Shown: positions 1 through 7,555 of the stretch, piece by piece
Numbering within the stretch: position 1 is the first letter of the stretch
Layout: each line of letters starts with the position of its first letter
Assembly (NCBI RefSeq): GCF_023008165.1
Contig: NZ_JAKQZA010000001.1
Coordinates: forward strand, 124,001 to 188,000
Direction: 5' to 3'
Length of the DNA stretch: 64,000 nucleotides
Origin: Kordiimonas laminariae
Lineage (GTDB): Bacteria; Pseudomonadota; Alphaproteobacteria; Sphingomonadales; Kordiimonadaceae
The notes under the pieces: generated by a model
Databases searched by the model: none
Seen by the model: only the letters and a program-made list of their open reading frames with translations
Told to the model about the DNA's origin: nothing
Translations under genes and position numbers: made by a program

Positions 1-496
1 TCAAAACACTTGGGCCGATAAGGGCGACAATCAATCCTGTAAGGATTACCACCACCGCACTAATGGCAGGAATACCGCCTAGGGGCTCAACCACCGCAAC
101 AGCCATAGGAGTTGTAATAGACTTTACGTAAAGACTTGTAACCACATCTGGCGATGTTTTCGCCCAGAGGGCAACTGCCACCGCGCTGCCGCTTCCTGCG
201 ACAGATCCACCAACAAGCGCAGACAGGATAGCAACAGGATTACGGCGAATAGCCGAAAAATTTCTGTAAAGCGGCACAGAAAGCGCCGCCATCGCAGCCA
301 TTAAAAGCACATCAAACACATAGGTAGCGCGCTCAAATACCGCATATTCAAGGCTGGTAAAATGCAGCGTAGATACCAGTACGAGTGTCGGGAGTATCAC
401 TGGGTGGAAAAAATGTTTTCGCCCTGATCGGCGGTATAACACATCTGCCATACCGTAAAGCCCGCACACACTTAAAAACCAAAAAAATTCAGTCAT
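1..496 (-). CDS. lrgB: LrgB/CidB-family membrane protein, partial (3' end beyond window)
   Basis: Reading the minus strand from the ATG at 496 gives an open frame to the window edge, starting MTEFFWFLSVCGLYGMADVL and ending inside a hydrophobic stretch containing VVVILTGLIVALIGP, typical of the LrgB/CidB family. About 165 codons are present; the family is usually around 230 residues, so the C-terminal quarter lies outside. It overlaps the upstream lrgA by 8 bases (ATGACTGA), so the two are translationally coupled. LrgA/LrgB pairs are holin/antiholin-like membrane proteins implicated in murein hydrolase control, or in export of small organic acids such as pyruvate or glycolate in some lineages; which applies here cannot be told from sequence. 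Confidence 0.85.
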   Translation of the reverse strand, partial: MTEFFWFLSVCGLYGMADVLYRRSGRKHFFHPVILPTLVLVSTLHFTSLEYAVFERATYVFDVLLMAAMAALSVPLYRNFSAIRRNPVAILSALVGGSVAGSGSAVAVALWAKTSPDVVTSLYVKSITTPMAVAVVEPLGGIPAISAVVVILTGLIVALIGPSVL

Positions 497-848
497 CTAC
501 TGTTCCTTTGGTTTTCGCAAAAATCAAATAAATGCGTCCTGCTACAACAAGCCCCAGAAGGCTGCTGAGTGTAACCGCGAAAAGTAACACCCAGATATTA
601 TCTGCTACCGTTTCAAGCAGAACCACCACCCCGACAAGTGCAGGGATAAACAACAGAGGAAACACCCTGAAAAGCTGCTCTGCTGATTTGGCAAGAAAGT
701 CCGGCAACCCAAATGCCGTATAGAAGATAGCGAGCAAAGCCATAAGCACGATAGGCGCAGGAACAGGTGAACGGTATGCTTTAAACACACCGTCCAGCAC
801 ATAGGCAAGCCCCGCAAAAACCAGTAACCCTATCCATGACTTAATCAA
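489..848 (-). CDS. lrgA: CidA/LrgA-family holin-like membrane protein
   Basis: A 119-residue protein made almost wholly of four hydrophobic segments, with the family-typical central segment around PAPIVLMALLAIFYTAFGLPD and a loop followed by FPLLFIPALVGVVV. This is the usual length for LrgA/CidA. It is the first gene of a two-gene unit with lrgB, whose start codon overlaps its stop. It should sit in the inner membrane and act with LrgB, either in control of autolysis or as part of a small-metabolite transporter; the sequence alone does not decide. The product class is clear, the physiological role is inferred from the family. Confidence 0.85.
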   Translation of the reverse strand: MIKSWIGLLVFAGLAYVLDGVFKAYRSPVPAPIVLMALLAIFYTAFGLPDFLAKSAEQLFRVFPLLFIPALVGVVVLLETVADNIWVLLFAVTLSSLLGLVVAGRIYLIFAKTKGTVDD

Positions 849-956
849 TGCATTCTCCTTTACCCTTTTGTCCTAACGGCTCTCTGGAGTGCATGCAAGC
901 TTGCTTGACTTTAAGCCCATACACTCCACCTTCATCAGGAACAGAGGGATATATTT

Positions 957-1409
957 ATGTATAAAGTTTTCTTTGAAGATATTGCAGTTGGTGATGTTCA
1001 AAAATTTGGCTCGTATGAAGTAACCCGCGAAGAAATACTTGAGTTTGCTTCCAAGTACGACCCGCAACCTTTTCATCTGGATGATGAAGCCGCCAAACAT
1101 TCCGTATTTGGTAAACTTTGCGCCAGCGGCTGGCATACAGGTGCCATGATGATGCGCATGCTCGTTGACCATGTAAAAGCCACAGGTGCCGCCAGCATGG
1201 GCTCTCCGGGCCTTGATGAAATTCGTTGGCTTGAACCTGTTTTCCCCGGTGAAACTCTTTCTGTTGAAACAGAGATTTTAGGTACCAGAGAAAGCAAATC
1301 CCGCCCCAATATCGGGCTTATTAAAGCGGCCTACAAAACATTTAATCAGGACGGCACCCTTAAAATGACCGCAATCTCTAACTATATGATCTTAAGGCGC
1401 CCTAAATAA
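957..1409 (+). CDS. MaoC-family (R)-specific enoyl-CoA hydratase-like dehydratase
   Basis: A 150-residue single hot-dog-fold protein. It starts MYKVFFEDIAVGD and carries the hydratase-2 type motif region ILEFASKYDPQPFHLDDEAA followed by FGKLCASGWHT; the Asp and His of the YDPQPFH stretch match the catalytic dyad region of MaoC-like (R)-enoyl-CoA hydratases. Single-domain members hydrate trans-2-enoyl-CoA or related thioesters in fatty acid, polyhydroxyalkanoate or branched acyl-CoA metabolism. A purine-rich ribosome site (GAGGGA) lies 9 bases before the ATG. It is divergent from lrgAB and stands alone with the next small gene, so its substrate cannot be inferred from neighbours. Confidence 0.85.
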   Translation: MYKVFFEDIAVGDVQKFGSYEVTREEILEFASKYDPQPFHLDDEAAKHSVFGKLCASGWHTGAMMMRMLVDHVKATGAASMGSPGLDEIRWLEPVFPGETLSVETEILGTRESKSRPNIGLIKAAYKTFNQDGTLKMTAISNYMILRRPK

Positions 1410-1471
1410 CTGCTACGTAAAATGATGGCAGACGGCGCATTTTACATATGTGACTTGCGAGGAGAAACCAC

Positions 1472-1855
1472 ATGAAACATGCACTATTCGGTGCTGCCGC
1501 TGCCCTTATGCTTGCCTTTTCAGGCCCTGCATCAGCTGGTGATAAAATCACACCAAAGGAAGCTGAAAAGAAAATCTATGAAGGCTGTGTAGAAGATAAA
1601 GACGCAACGGTAGAAGAATGCCAGTGCGTTGTGAAAAGCCTTAAATCAGAACTCCCCAAAAAAGAATATGACAAGCTGATCAACATCGTTGTGTTCGCCA
1701 TGAACGGCGAGATCAGTGGTCTTTGGGATTTTGTTGTGAAAAACGGCCTGACACTTAGCGAGCTTAAGAAACTGGGTGAAGAGCTTGATGAAGCCAGCGA
1801 CCGCATTGAGAAAATCTGCGGCGGCCGCCACATCAATCTTGAGCTTAATATCTAG
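1472..1855 (+). CDS. Small secreted cysteine-containing protein, unknown function
   Basis: 127 residues with a clear Sec signal peptide (MKHALFGAAAALMLAFSG, cleavage probably after PASA). The mature part is charged and helical, with four cysteines (GCVED, CQCVV, KICGG) that could form two disulfides or bind a metal in the periplasm. A good ribosome site (GAGGAG) precedes the ATG. It lies 62 bases after the MaoC gene on the same strand and ends at a strong hairpin. I do not recognise the family; the arrangement of an acidic helical body with a CxC pair resembles other small alphaproteobacterial periplasmic proteins of unknown role. Confidence 0.6.
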   Translation: MKHALFGAAAALMLAFSGPASAGDKITPKEAEKKIYEGCVEDKDATVEECQCVVKSLKSELPKKEYDKLINIVVFAMNGEISGLWDFVVKNGLTLSELKKLGEELDEASDRIEKICGGRHINLELNI

Positions 1856-1871
1856 TCAACTGATCCTACGA

Positions 1872-1891
1872 AGGAGAGGCAAGCCTCTCCT
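1872..1891. terminator. Hairpin terminator between convergent genes
   Basis: Perfect 9-base inverted repeat AGGAGAGGC / GCCTCTCCT with a 2-base centre (effectively a 4-base loop), placed 17 bases after the small secreted protein and 8 bases before the stop of the opposite-strand gene. Only a short T run (TTTA) follows on the plus strand, so it is a modest intrinsic terminator that may serve both directions. Confidence 0.65.
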
Positions 1892-1898
1892 TTAGCTA

Positions 1899-2918
1899 TT
1901 ATTTCTTGGCCGGAAGATATAGTTCGATAGCAACACCGTAATGATCCGATATTGGAACTACGCCCTTACCTTCAATCTCTACAACGGGATCACTGAAAAT
2001 CACTTCAGCTTTTCGCACTTCGCTGGCCTTAGTAAGGTTTGACGACAAGAAAATATGGTCAATTCGCTGAGTTAAAGAATCCGCGTGCGTACTACCAATA
2101 TTTAACGGGTTATCCGGGTCCCATGTCATTGAAAGGCTGCAATTATGCTCACCGCAGTAACGGGCATACGCATCCACATATCCATATTGTTTCAAATACT
2201 CATAGTTAGCCGAGGCGATTTTCGGGCTCGTGTTATAATCCCCTAAAATCATGCTGTATTTTATATTATTTTGCACATCCAACTGGTGCGCCTGCTCTAG
2301 TTGAAGCCGGCGGTCCTCCATAATTGCAGCAGAATCTTGCACATCCAGCGTGCCACCGCTTGTCGGATGAATATTGATAAGGCTTAGTTCTCTTTCTTCA
2401 TCCAGCTTCACGACCACAGACATAGCAGCCTTGCTGCCAAATACAGTTTCGTCGATTGGGCCCGCTTCTATGGGATAAAGCCCCGTTTTCCTTAGCGGAA
2501 ATTTGGAAAGTAGTACTAGCCCGTTATTCAGGCGAAATACCGCAGATTCTTTATAAAAGGAGTATGGATATACATCCTGAACATCGGCCAGCAATTTGGT
2601 GATATGATCCGTTTCATAAACTTCCTGCAAAGCGACGATATCCGCATCAAGCGCTTTTAAGGCAGGCGCCAACTTCACAAATCTTTCTTCCACAAAATCT
2701 GCTGGTTTAAAGACAGTTACTCCAAAGTAACGCAGGTCAAGCAGCCCCACATTAAAGGTAACAATTTTGAATGTGTCCTGCGTTTCACTGAGCTTCGGCG
2801 TTTCAAGATTATCGGAAACGCTCTCTCTTGAAATAAAAAATTCAAAAGCTGCAATGAGCGCCAGAATAATCAAAAGAACGAAAATAAAACGTTTGGTAAA
2901 TGTATAAACAATCGACAT
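1899..2918 (-). CDS. Endonuclease/exonuclease/phosphatase-fold protein, membrane-anchored
   Basis: The ATG at 2918 is preferred to the in-frame TTG at 2936, because GGAGG lies 12 bases before it; this gives 339 residues. The N-terminus is a single hydrophobic helix (FIFVLLIILALIAAFEFFIS) acting as anchor or uncleaved signal, so the enzyme domain is periplasmic. The DNase I-like fold is shown by its motif series in order: TFNVG, ALQEVYE, NIHPTS, ILGDYN, QRIDHIF and SDHYG, covering the metal and catalytic residues (Glu of QEV, Asp/Asn of GDYN, terminal SDH). Members cleave phosphodiesters in nucleic acids, inositol phosphates or sphingomyelin; the substrate is not evident. It is convergent with the secreted protein gene. 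Confidence 0.8.
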   Translation of the reverse strand: MSIVYTFTKRFIFVLLIILALIAAFEFFISRESVSDNLETPKLSETQDTFKIVTFNVGLLDLRYFGVTVFKPADFVEERFVKLAPALKALDADIVALQEVYETDHITKLLADVQDVYPYSFYKESAVFRLNNGLVLLSKFPLRKTGLYPIEAGPIDETVFGSKAAMSVVVKLDEERELSLINIHPTSGGTLDVQDSAAIMEDRRLQLEQAHQLDVQNNIKYSMILGDYNTSPKIASANYEYLKQYGYVDAYARYCGEHNCSLSMTWDPDNPLNIGSTHADSLTQRIDHIFLSSNLTKASEVRKAEVIFSDPVVEIEGKGVVPISDHYGVAIELYLPAKK

Positions 2919-2981
2919 AACTACCCCTGCCTCCAAGCTTGCTTCTTCAATGTATAAGGCAGGGTTTCTATTTCTGAAAAC

Positions 2982-3617
2982 TTATATTGCTTTTCTTCTG
3001 CGGAACACTTGTTGCACCGCCTTTATTCTAAGAACGAACAACAGGCCTAAAATACCGCCGTAAACAAGCGGCTCTATCTGAAAGCCTTTCCGCATCATCA
3101 CAAAGTGAATGATTACCAACACACCTACAACATAAACCGCTTTGTGAAGCCGCTGCCAACTCTTCGCGCCCATACGCTTGATCCAGCCCTGCGTGCTGGT
3201 TACCGCAAGCGGAATAAGAAGCAGAAACGCCCCCAAGCCCACAGTAATGTATAGCCGCTTCAGCACATCCTGCCAAAGCTCAGCCCAATCAAAGAGCATA
3301 TCAAGCCATACATAACTGATGATATGCAGGCATACATAAAAGAAGGCAAAAAGCCCTATCATACGCCGGAATAATACTGGCTTAGGGGATTTTATAAGCT
3401 TTGAAAGCGGTGTTAACGCCAGCGAGATCAACAGAATCCGCATGGCCCAATCACCCGTAAAACGGTTTGATGTTTCCTGCGGATTAAAACCCAGATCATT
3501 GGGCAGATACTGAAACGCCTGATACCAGTTCCATGAGAGCCATACAGCCGGGATAAGCATAAGGACAAACACAATTGGTTTGCCCACCATGCGCAGTTGT
3601 TTATTCGTGATCCTCAT
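2982..3617 (-). CDS. msrQ: MsrQ, haem-binding membrane subunit of the methionine sulfoxide reductase system
   Basis: 211 residues with about six membrane helices and the ferric-reductase-like fold of YedZ/MsrQ. Characteristic stretches are LGFNPQETSNRFTGDWA near the N-terminus, LFRRMIGLFAFFYVCLHIISYV with a haem-ligand His, and KRMGAKSWQRLHKAVYVVGVLVIIHF with further His residues. MsrQ draws electrons from the quinone pool or flavin and passes them to periplasmic MsrP. It lies immediately downstream of msrP on the same strand with 7 bases between them, the canonical operon order. Confidence 0.93.
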   Translation of the reverse strand: MRITNKQLRMVGKPIVFVLMLIPAVWLSWNWYQAFQYLPNDLGFNPQETSNRFTGDWAMRILLISLALTPLSKLIKSPKPVLFRRMIGLFAFFYVCLHIISYVWLDMLFDWAELWQDVLKRLYITVGLGAFLLLIPLAVTSTQGWIKRMGAKSWQRLHKAVYVVGVLVIIHFVMMRKGFQIEPLVYGGILGLLFVLRIKAVQQVFRRRKAI

Positions 3618-3624
3618 CAGCAGC

Positions 3625-4587
3625 CTAGTAGAATTTTCTCAAATCCATACCATCATACAGATGTGCAACCTGTTCGCCATAGCCATTAAACTTCAGTGTT
3701 TTCCGGCGACCAAATTCACCAATGCGGCGTTCCCGTGCCTGGCTCCAGCGTGGGTGGCTAACTTCAGGGTTCACATTGGAATAAAAACCATATTCCTGCG
3801 GCGCTGAAATATTCCAGCTGGTTGGAGGCTCTTTATCTGTAAGCGTGATGCGCACAATTGATTTAATGGATTTATAGCCATATTTCCATGGCACCACGAG
3901 GCGAAGCGGCGCACCATTCTGGTTCGGGATTTCTTTCCCGAACAGGCCAACTGCAATAAAGGCCAAATCATTCATCGCTTCATCAATGCGCAGACCTTCA
4001 ACATAAGGCCAATCAAGCACGCGGCTTCTAAGGCCGGGCATTTGTTCCCTGTCTGCCAGTGTTTGGAACGCTACATACTTGGCACCGTTTTGAACACCAA
4101 CCTTTTCAAGGATTTTTCTGAGCGGCACACCAATCCACGGAATAACCATGGACCATGCCTCAACACAGCGAAGGCGGTAAATCCGCTCTTCAAGCTGGTT
4201 CATGTCTACAAGGTCTTCAAACGCGTATGTAGCAGGCTTGTCTACAAGGCCGTTCACTTCCACGGACCATGGCTGTGGCTGCAGGCGCCAAGCATTCCGG
4301 GCAGGATCACCTTTACCGACACCAAATTCATAATAATTGTTATACTGTGTTACCGCTTGCTCTGGCGTGAGTGCATCACCCGCTGTGAAATCTGTCTGAC
4401 GGTACTTCAGTTCTTTAAGAACGCGTTTTTCGTCTGCTGTGAACGCGCCAGCCCCTACAGAAGCCAGGCCCGCTATGCCCGCTGTAGCAGCCGCGCCAGT
4501 GATAAACTTCCGGCGGTTCAGGTAAAGACTTTCACTGGTTACGCTGTTTTCTTTCAGCATCCAGCTTTTTGATTTTTTAATAAACAT
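3625..4587 (-). CDS. msrP: MsrP, periplasmic molybdopterin-dependent methionine sulfoxide reductase
   Basis: 320 residues from the ATG at 4587; a GTG two codons upstream is too close to the AAGGAG ribosome site (3 bases) whereas the ATG is 9 bases away. A twin-arginine signal is present ([20 protein letters not shown] near residues 25-26), fitting export of a folded Mo-cofactor enzyme. The sulfite-oxidase-type core is seen in [15 protein letters not shown], whose Cys ligates molybdenum, and in [18 protein letters not shown]. It repairs oxidised methionine in envelope proteins, with MsrQ supplying electrons. The mRNA leader holds a hairpin covering part of the ribosome site (see separate entry). 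Confidence 0.95.
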   Translation of the reverse strand: MFIKKSKSWMLKENSVTSESLYLNRRKFITGAAATAGIAGLASVGAGAFTADEKRVLKELKYRQTDFTAGDALTPEQAVTQYNNYYEFGVGKGDPARNAWRLQPQPWSVEVNGLVDKPATYAFEDLVDMNQLEERIYRLRCVEAWSMVIPWIGVPLRKILEKVGVQNGAKYVAFQTLADREQMPGLRSRVLDWPYVEGLRIDEAMNDLAFIAVGLFGKEIPNQNGAPLRLVVPWKYGYKSIKSIVRITLTDKEPPTSWNISAPQEYGFYSNVNPEVSHPRWSQARERRIGEFGRRKTLKFNGYGEQVAHLYDGMDLRKFY

Positions 4588-4598
4588 GTGCACTCTCT

Positions 4599-4618
4599 CC
4601 TTATCTCATAAGATAAAG
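4599..4618 (-). promoter_or_regulatory. Leader hairpin overlapping the msrP ribosome-binding site
   Basis: On the msrP transcript the sequence CTTTATCT-TATG-AGATAAGG can pair as an 8-bp stem (one G-U wobble) with a 4-base loop. The 3' arm contains AAGG of the AAGGAG ribosome site (4602-4597) that serves the ATG at 4587. At DNA level the core TTATCT-CATA-AGATAA is a perfect inverted repeat, so it may instead be, or also be, a protein-binding operator. What is seen is the pairing; any control function is inferred. Confidence 0.45.
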
Positions 4619-4724
4619 ATCAGCGCTTTTCAGTCCAGTCACGTCTGCTTGGCATTTTCGTGATCATACACCTACCTGCAAGCCTCTGATATTACGCTGT
4701 AATGGCTGGATAATAAGGCGTTTT

Positions 4725-4738
4725 AGACAGATCGGTCT
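4725..4738. promoter_or_regulatory. Palindrome AGACAGATCGGTCT, TetR/NemR-type operator candidate
   Basis: Fourteen bases read AGAC-A-GATC-G-GTCT: six of seven base pairs are symmetric, only the A/G pair at 4729/4734 breaks it. The AGAC...GTCT half-sites resemble the operators of TetR-family repressors such as NemR. It lies 137 bases upstream of the msrP start and 182 bases upstream of the first PAS gene. No tetR-like gene occurs in the window, so the regulator would be encoded elsewhere. Confidence 0.4.
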
Positions 4739-4920
4739 TATTAATTCACTTGATTAATCTTTGGTTTGGCTTATTGCATACGGGCGAACTTTCTGTGGGG
4801 GAAAGGAAATCGCCACCTAATAGTGCAGATAACAATTTACAGTCATTCATTTGGCAGGTTTTCGGCTGAAAATCTGAGAATCACGTGAATGAACATATGT
4901 TTTGAGCGTTTTGAGTGGGT

Positions 4921-5502
4921 ATGAATAAAATATTATCCGGTTTTAGATCTTCAGCTGCCACTGAACGGCTGATAGACACGTGGTTATCATTGCCGCGGGA
5001 AGCTGGTGCACTATGCCCCAAAAAGTCGGTATTCTCTCCCACCTCACTTGGAAAACATCTTAATCAGGTAGTGTTATTCGAACATCTAGGCCCCAGAGAA
5101 ATTATGATACGTGTTATCGGCACAGGTATTCAGGGCTACCTGCATGAAAAAATGACAGGCAAAAACCTTTTTGACCTGCTGCCACCCGAACATGTGATGG
5201 CTTATTCACATTATTATAAAAACCTTAGAGAGCTTCCTTGCGCGGGTTCCACGGAGCGTCCTTTACGGGGTAAAAACGGTACTGTGTTCCTAGCCTGTAC
5301 AGTCCACCTGCCGCTAACAGATGAAGCAGGCAATGTGCGCTATTATCTTGGTATGACCCAAGCATCCCCTATCCCAAAGCACTTTACTGATTACCGAAGT
5401 GTAGGCATTACAGCAGCAAATAACTTAAGTATTTCTTATTCAGATATTGGCGCCGGCATTCCAGAAGAAGAAACATACTATATCACTCGCGCTGCCATTT
5501 AA
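4921..5502 (+). CDS. PAS_5-like sensory protein (first of tandem pair)
   Basis: 193 residues from the ATG at 4921 (a GTG lies two codons earlier; ribosome site is weak for both). The sequence follows the pattern of the alphaproteobacterial PAS_5 family: an N-terminal helix with WLSLPREAGALCPKKSVFSP, then HLNQVVLFEHLGPREIMIRVIGTGI, MTGKNLFDLLPPEH and a C-terminal strand CTVHLPLTDEAGNVRYYLGM. No kinase, cyclase or DNA-binding output domain is attached, so the protein would signal through a partner. It is followed 105 bases later by a diverged second member. The biological signal is not known; assignment to the family is by sequence pattern. Confidence 0.65.
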   Translation: MNKILSGFRSSAATERLIDTWLSLPREAGALCPKKSVFSPTSLGKHLNQVVLFEHLGPREIMIRVIGTGIQGYLHEKMTGKNLFDLLPPEHVMAYSHYYKNLRELPCAGSTERPLRGKNGTVFLACTVHLPLTDEAGNVRYYLGMTQASPIPKHFTDYRSVGITAANNLSISYSDIGAGIPEEETYYITRAAI

Positions 5503-5607
5503 TTGTACAACTCTGTTTAGTAAATATTCACTTTTCGTCTTTAGATTTTAATTCACTATCTGTAAGATGTCTGTAGTGATTACTTATGAGTAAGTTGGGT
5601 GTTCAAT

Positions 5608-6153
5608 ATGGAGCAATTTTTCTTCTCTGAAACGACACGGTATATATTTGCCATGTGGAAGAACGCCGCTCTTCAGTCTCCCCATATCTGTCCTCACCGC
5701 AGCGACATCAATTTTGAAGCGCTTCCTTCTGAGCATGAAGCCAACACAGCCCTGCTCGCATACATTGATACTGATACCATTATTATCGCCCGGTGCGGTG
5801 CTAACATCACCAGAAACTTAAAGCAGGACATAAGCGGCCATAATATTCTGGCCTATCGAGATAAAGAAAAGCAGCTCTATGAAATCGATTACTATGAGCG
5901 CCTTGTGAAAACACCAGCAATAGGCTTCATTGAAAGGCAAATCAGCGATATCAACGGCAGGAAAGCCACGCTATCCAGCCTTCACCTACCGATGGCTGAT
6001 TATAATGATGAAGTAACTTATCTGTTTTCCATTTGCTCCACACATATTGACGGAAAACCTATAGAGGACCCAGCACTTACCATTATCCCGCAATCTCGGG
6101 TCATTCGTTCAGATTATATGCCACTGGATCAAATTATCTGGCCGAGAACCTAA
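5608..6153 (+). CDS. PAS_5-like sensory protein (second of tandem pair)
   Basis: 181 residues from the ATG at 5608, or 184 from the GTG at 5599; neither has a strong ribosome site. The layout repeats that of the preceding gene: a helix with IFAMWKNAALQSPHICPHRSD, a core ALLAYIDTDTIIIARCGANI with DISGHNILAYRDKEK, and a strand region SSLHLPMADYNDEVTYLFSIC. Identity to its neighbour looks low, so this is an old duplication or two separate recruits of the same family. It has no output domain either. It ends at a strong bidirectional terminator facing the ast cluster. Confidence 0.55.
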   Translation: MEQFFFSETTRYIFAMWKNAALQSPHICPHRSDINFEALPSEHEANTALLAYIDTDTIIIARCGANITRNLKQDISGHNILAYRDKEKQLYEIDYYERLVKTPAIGFIERQISDINGRKATLSSLHLPMADYNDEVTYLFSICSTHIDGKPIEDPALTIIPQSRVIRSDYMPLDQIIWPRT

Positions 6154-6167
6154 CGCACCTCAATAAA

Positions 6168-6193
6168 AAAGGCCAACCCGCAGGCTGGCCTTT
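6168..6193. terminator. Bidirectional intrinsic terminator
   Basis: AAAGGCCA / TGGCCTTT 8-bp stem, extended by CC/GG around a CGCA loop, flanked by an A tract on the left (AATAAAAAA) and T on the right (TTTCCTT). It lies between the convergent second PAS gene and astB, so it can terminate transcription from both sides. Confidence 0.85.
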
Positions 6194-6214
6194 CCTTAAG
6201 TGTTGTTCTAGCGC

Positions 6215-7555
6215 TTAAGCACGCTGGAAATCATATACACTGCCAATTTTCAGAATTTGGGTAAGCTCATCAAGCGCTGTAAAGTTTTCTTCCATCAGGC
6301 TTACATCACCCAGATCTTCCGGCATCACACGGTCACGGTAATGCTTCTTCACCCATGTACGCAGGCTACCCAAGAGATCATCCGTAATAATGCTGTTTGA
6401 ACCCATCGCTGCGATATCATCATCTGAAAGCGCTACACGAAGACGGAGACACGCTGGGCCACCACCATTACGCATGCTTTGGCGCACATCCATATAATCA
6501 GCATTGGAAATCGGTCCACCGCTTGCCACAAGTTCATCCACATAGGCCTTAGTAGACGCAGTTTCTTCCACCTCTGTTGGAAGGATAAGGGTCATACCGT
6601 CGCGGCCCGGCGTGCTAATGAGCTGGCTATTAAACAGATAGGATGAAACCGCATCTGCCATTGGAACCTTGGCAGCGGGCACTTTCACAAACTGCATTTC
6701 CACATCGCCCATGGCTTTCTGGATTTGCTCGCAAAGGAAGGCTGGATCTTCAAATGCTTCTTCATGATAGAAGAAAACATTCTTGTTACACACGGAAACC
6801 ACATCGTTATGGAACGCACCAGCGTTAATCGCTGCCGGGTTCTGACGAACCAGCAGCATTTTATGTGGGTTCACACCGTGCTGCGCGAAAATAGAATGGC
6901 AACTTTCCAGTGTCTGGCGCCCTGGGTAGGTAAGATCATCCGCTTTTTCAAAAGCACCACGACCGTAAACAAACAGGGAAACACCAACTTCACCATAATC
7001 TGCGCAGAAACGGTTATGGTTCGCAGCGCCTTCATCGCCCATATGCACACCACCAGGGATTGGCGCATGGTGCGCAAAACGCCCCCCTTCAGGGAACATA
7101 GCCGCGAGGATACGGCCTGTTGTTGGCGCCTCAATTGAACGGTGATACATCGCGGCAAGGTTCGCTGGCGTGAAATGCGTTCTACCGTCCGCCGCATCAG
7201 GCGCTGGCGTTACTGTAGCCGCATTCGCTGTCCACATCGTGCTTGATGACGACAGATTCGCCACAAGCGCCGGATTGGCGCGGTAGGCATTCACCAGAAT
7301 TTCAGCATCGGTTCCAGTAAAGCCCAAGTTACGAAGCGTTGAAATATGAGGGCGATCATGCGGAGGCAGGATACCCTGTGTCATACCCAAATCACGCAAG
7401 TGCTGCATTTTATCAAGGCCCTGAAGCGCACCCTCGCGTGGGTTGGCTACCATGCCCTTGTGCTTTGCAGATGCTACGTTACCGTAGGAAAGGCCCGCAT
7501 AGTTGTGCGTAGCACCCACAAGGCCATCAAAGTTAACTTCTTGCCAGTTCGCCAT
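6215..7555 (-). CDS. astB: N-succinylarginine dihydrolase AstB
   Basis: 446 residues, the normal length for AstB. It starts MANWQEVNFDGLVGATHNYA and shows the guanidine-modifying-enzyme family features: GNVASAKHKG, PGGVHMGDEGAANHNRFC with catalytic acidic/His residues, and near the C-terminus RNGGGPACLRLRVAL with the nucleophilic Cys. It hydrolyses N2-succinylarginine to N2-succinylornithine, two ammonia and CO2, the second step of the arginine succinyltransferase pathway. Its ATG shares one base with the stop of astD, so it is co-translated as the last gene of astA-astD-astB. Confidence 0.96.
   Translation of the reverse strand: MANWQEVNFDGLVGATHNYAGLSYGNVASAKHKGMVANPREGALQGLDKMQHLRDLGMTQGILPPHDRPHISTLRNLGFTGTDAEILVNAYRANPALVANLSSSSTMWTANAATVTPAPDAADGRTHFTPANLAAMYHRSIEAPTTGRILAAMFPEGGRFAHHAPIPGGVHMGDEGAANHNRFCADYGEVGVSLFVYGRGAFEKADDLTYPGRQTLESCHSIFAQHGVNPHKMLLVRQNPAAINAGAFHNDVVSVCNKNVFFYHEEAFEDPAFLCEQIQKAMGDVEMQFVKVPAAKVPMADAVSSYLFNSQLISTPGRDGMTLILPTEVEETASTKAYVDELVASGGPISNADYMDVRQSMRNGGGPACLRLRVALSDDDIAAMGSNSIITDDLLGSLRTWVKKHYRDRVMPEDLGDVSLMEENFTALDELTQILKIGSVYDFQRA

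Larger units (their letters stand above)
4588..4920. other. 333-base intergenic region between msrP and the first PAS gene
   Basis: Divergent promoter region for msrPQ (minus) and the PAS_5-like gene (plus). It contains the msrP leader hairpin (4599-4618) and a near-perfect 14-base palindrome (4725-4738), both listed separately. I see no open reading frame of note, no tRNA and no repeat in the remainder, which is AT-rich. Confidence 0.6.

Noticed and set aside
4042-4572. 176-aa frame antisense to msrP
   Set aside because: It lies wholly opposite msrP, whose motifs are unambiguous, and has a composition typical of antisense shadows.
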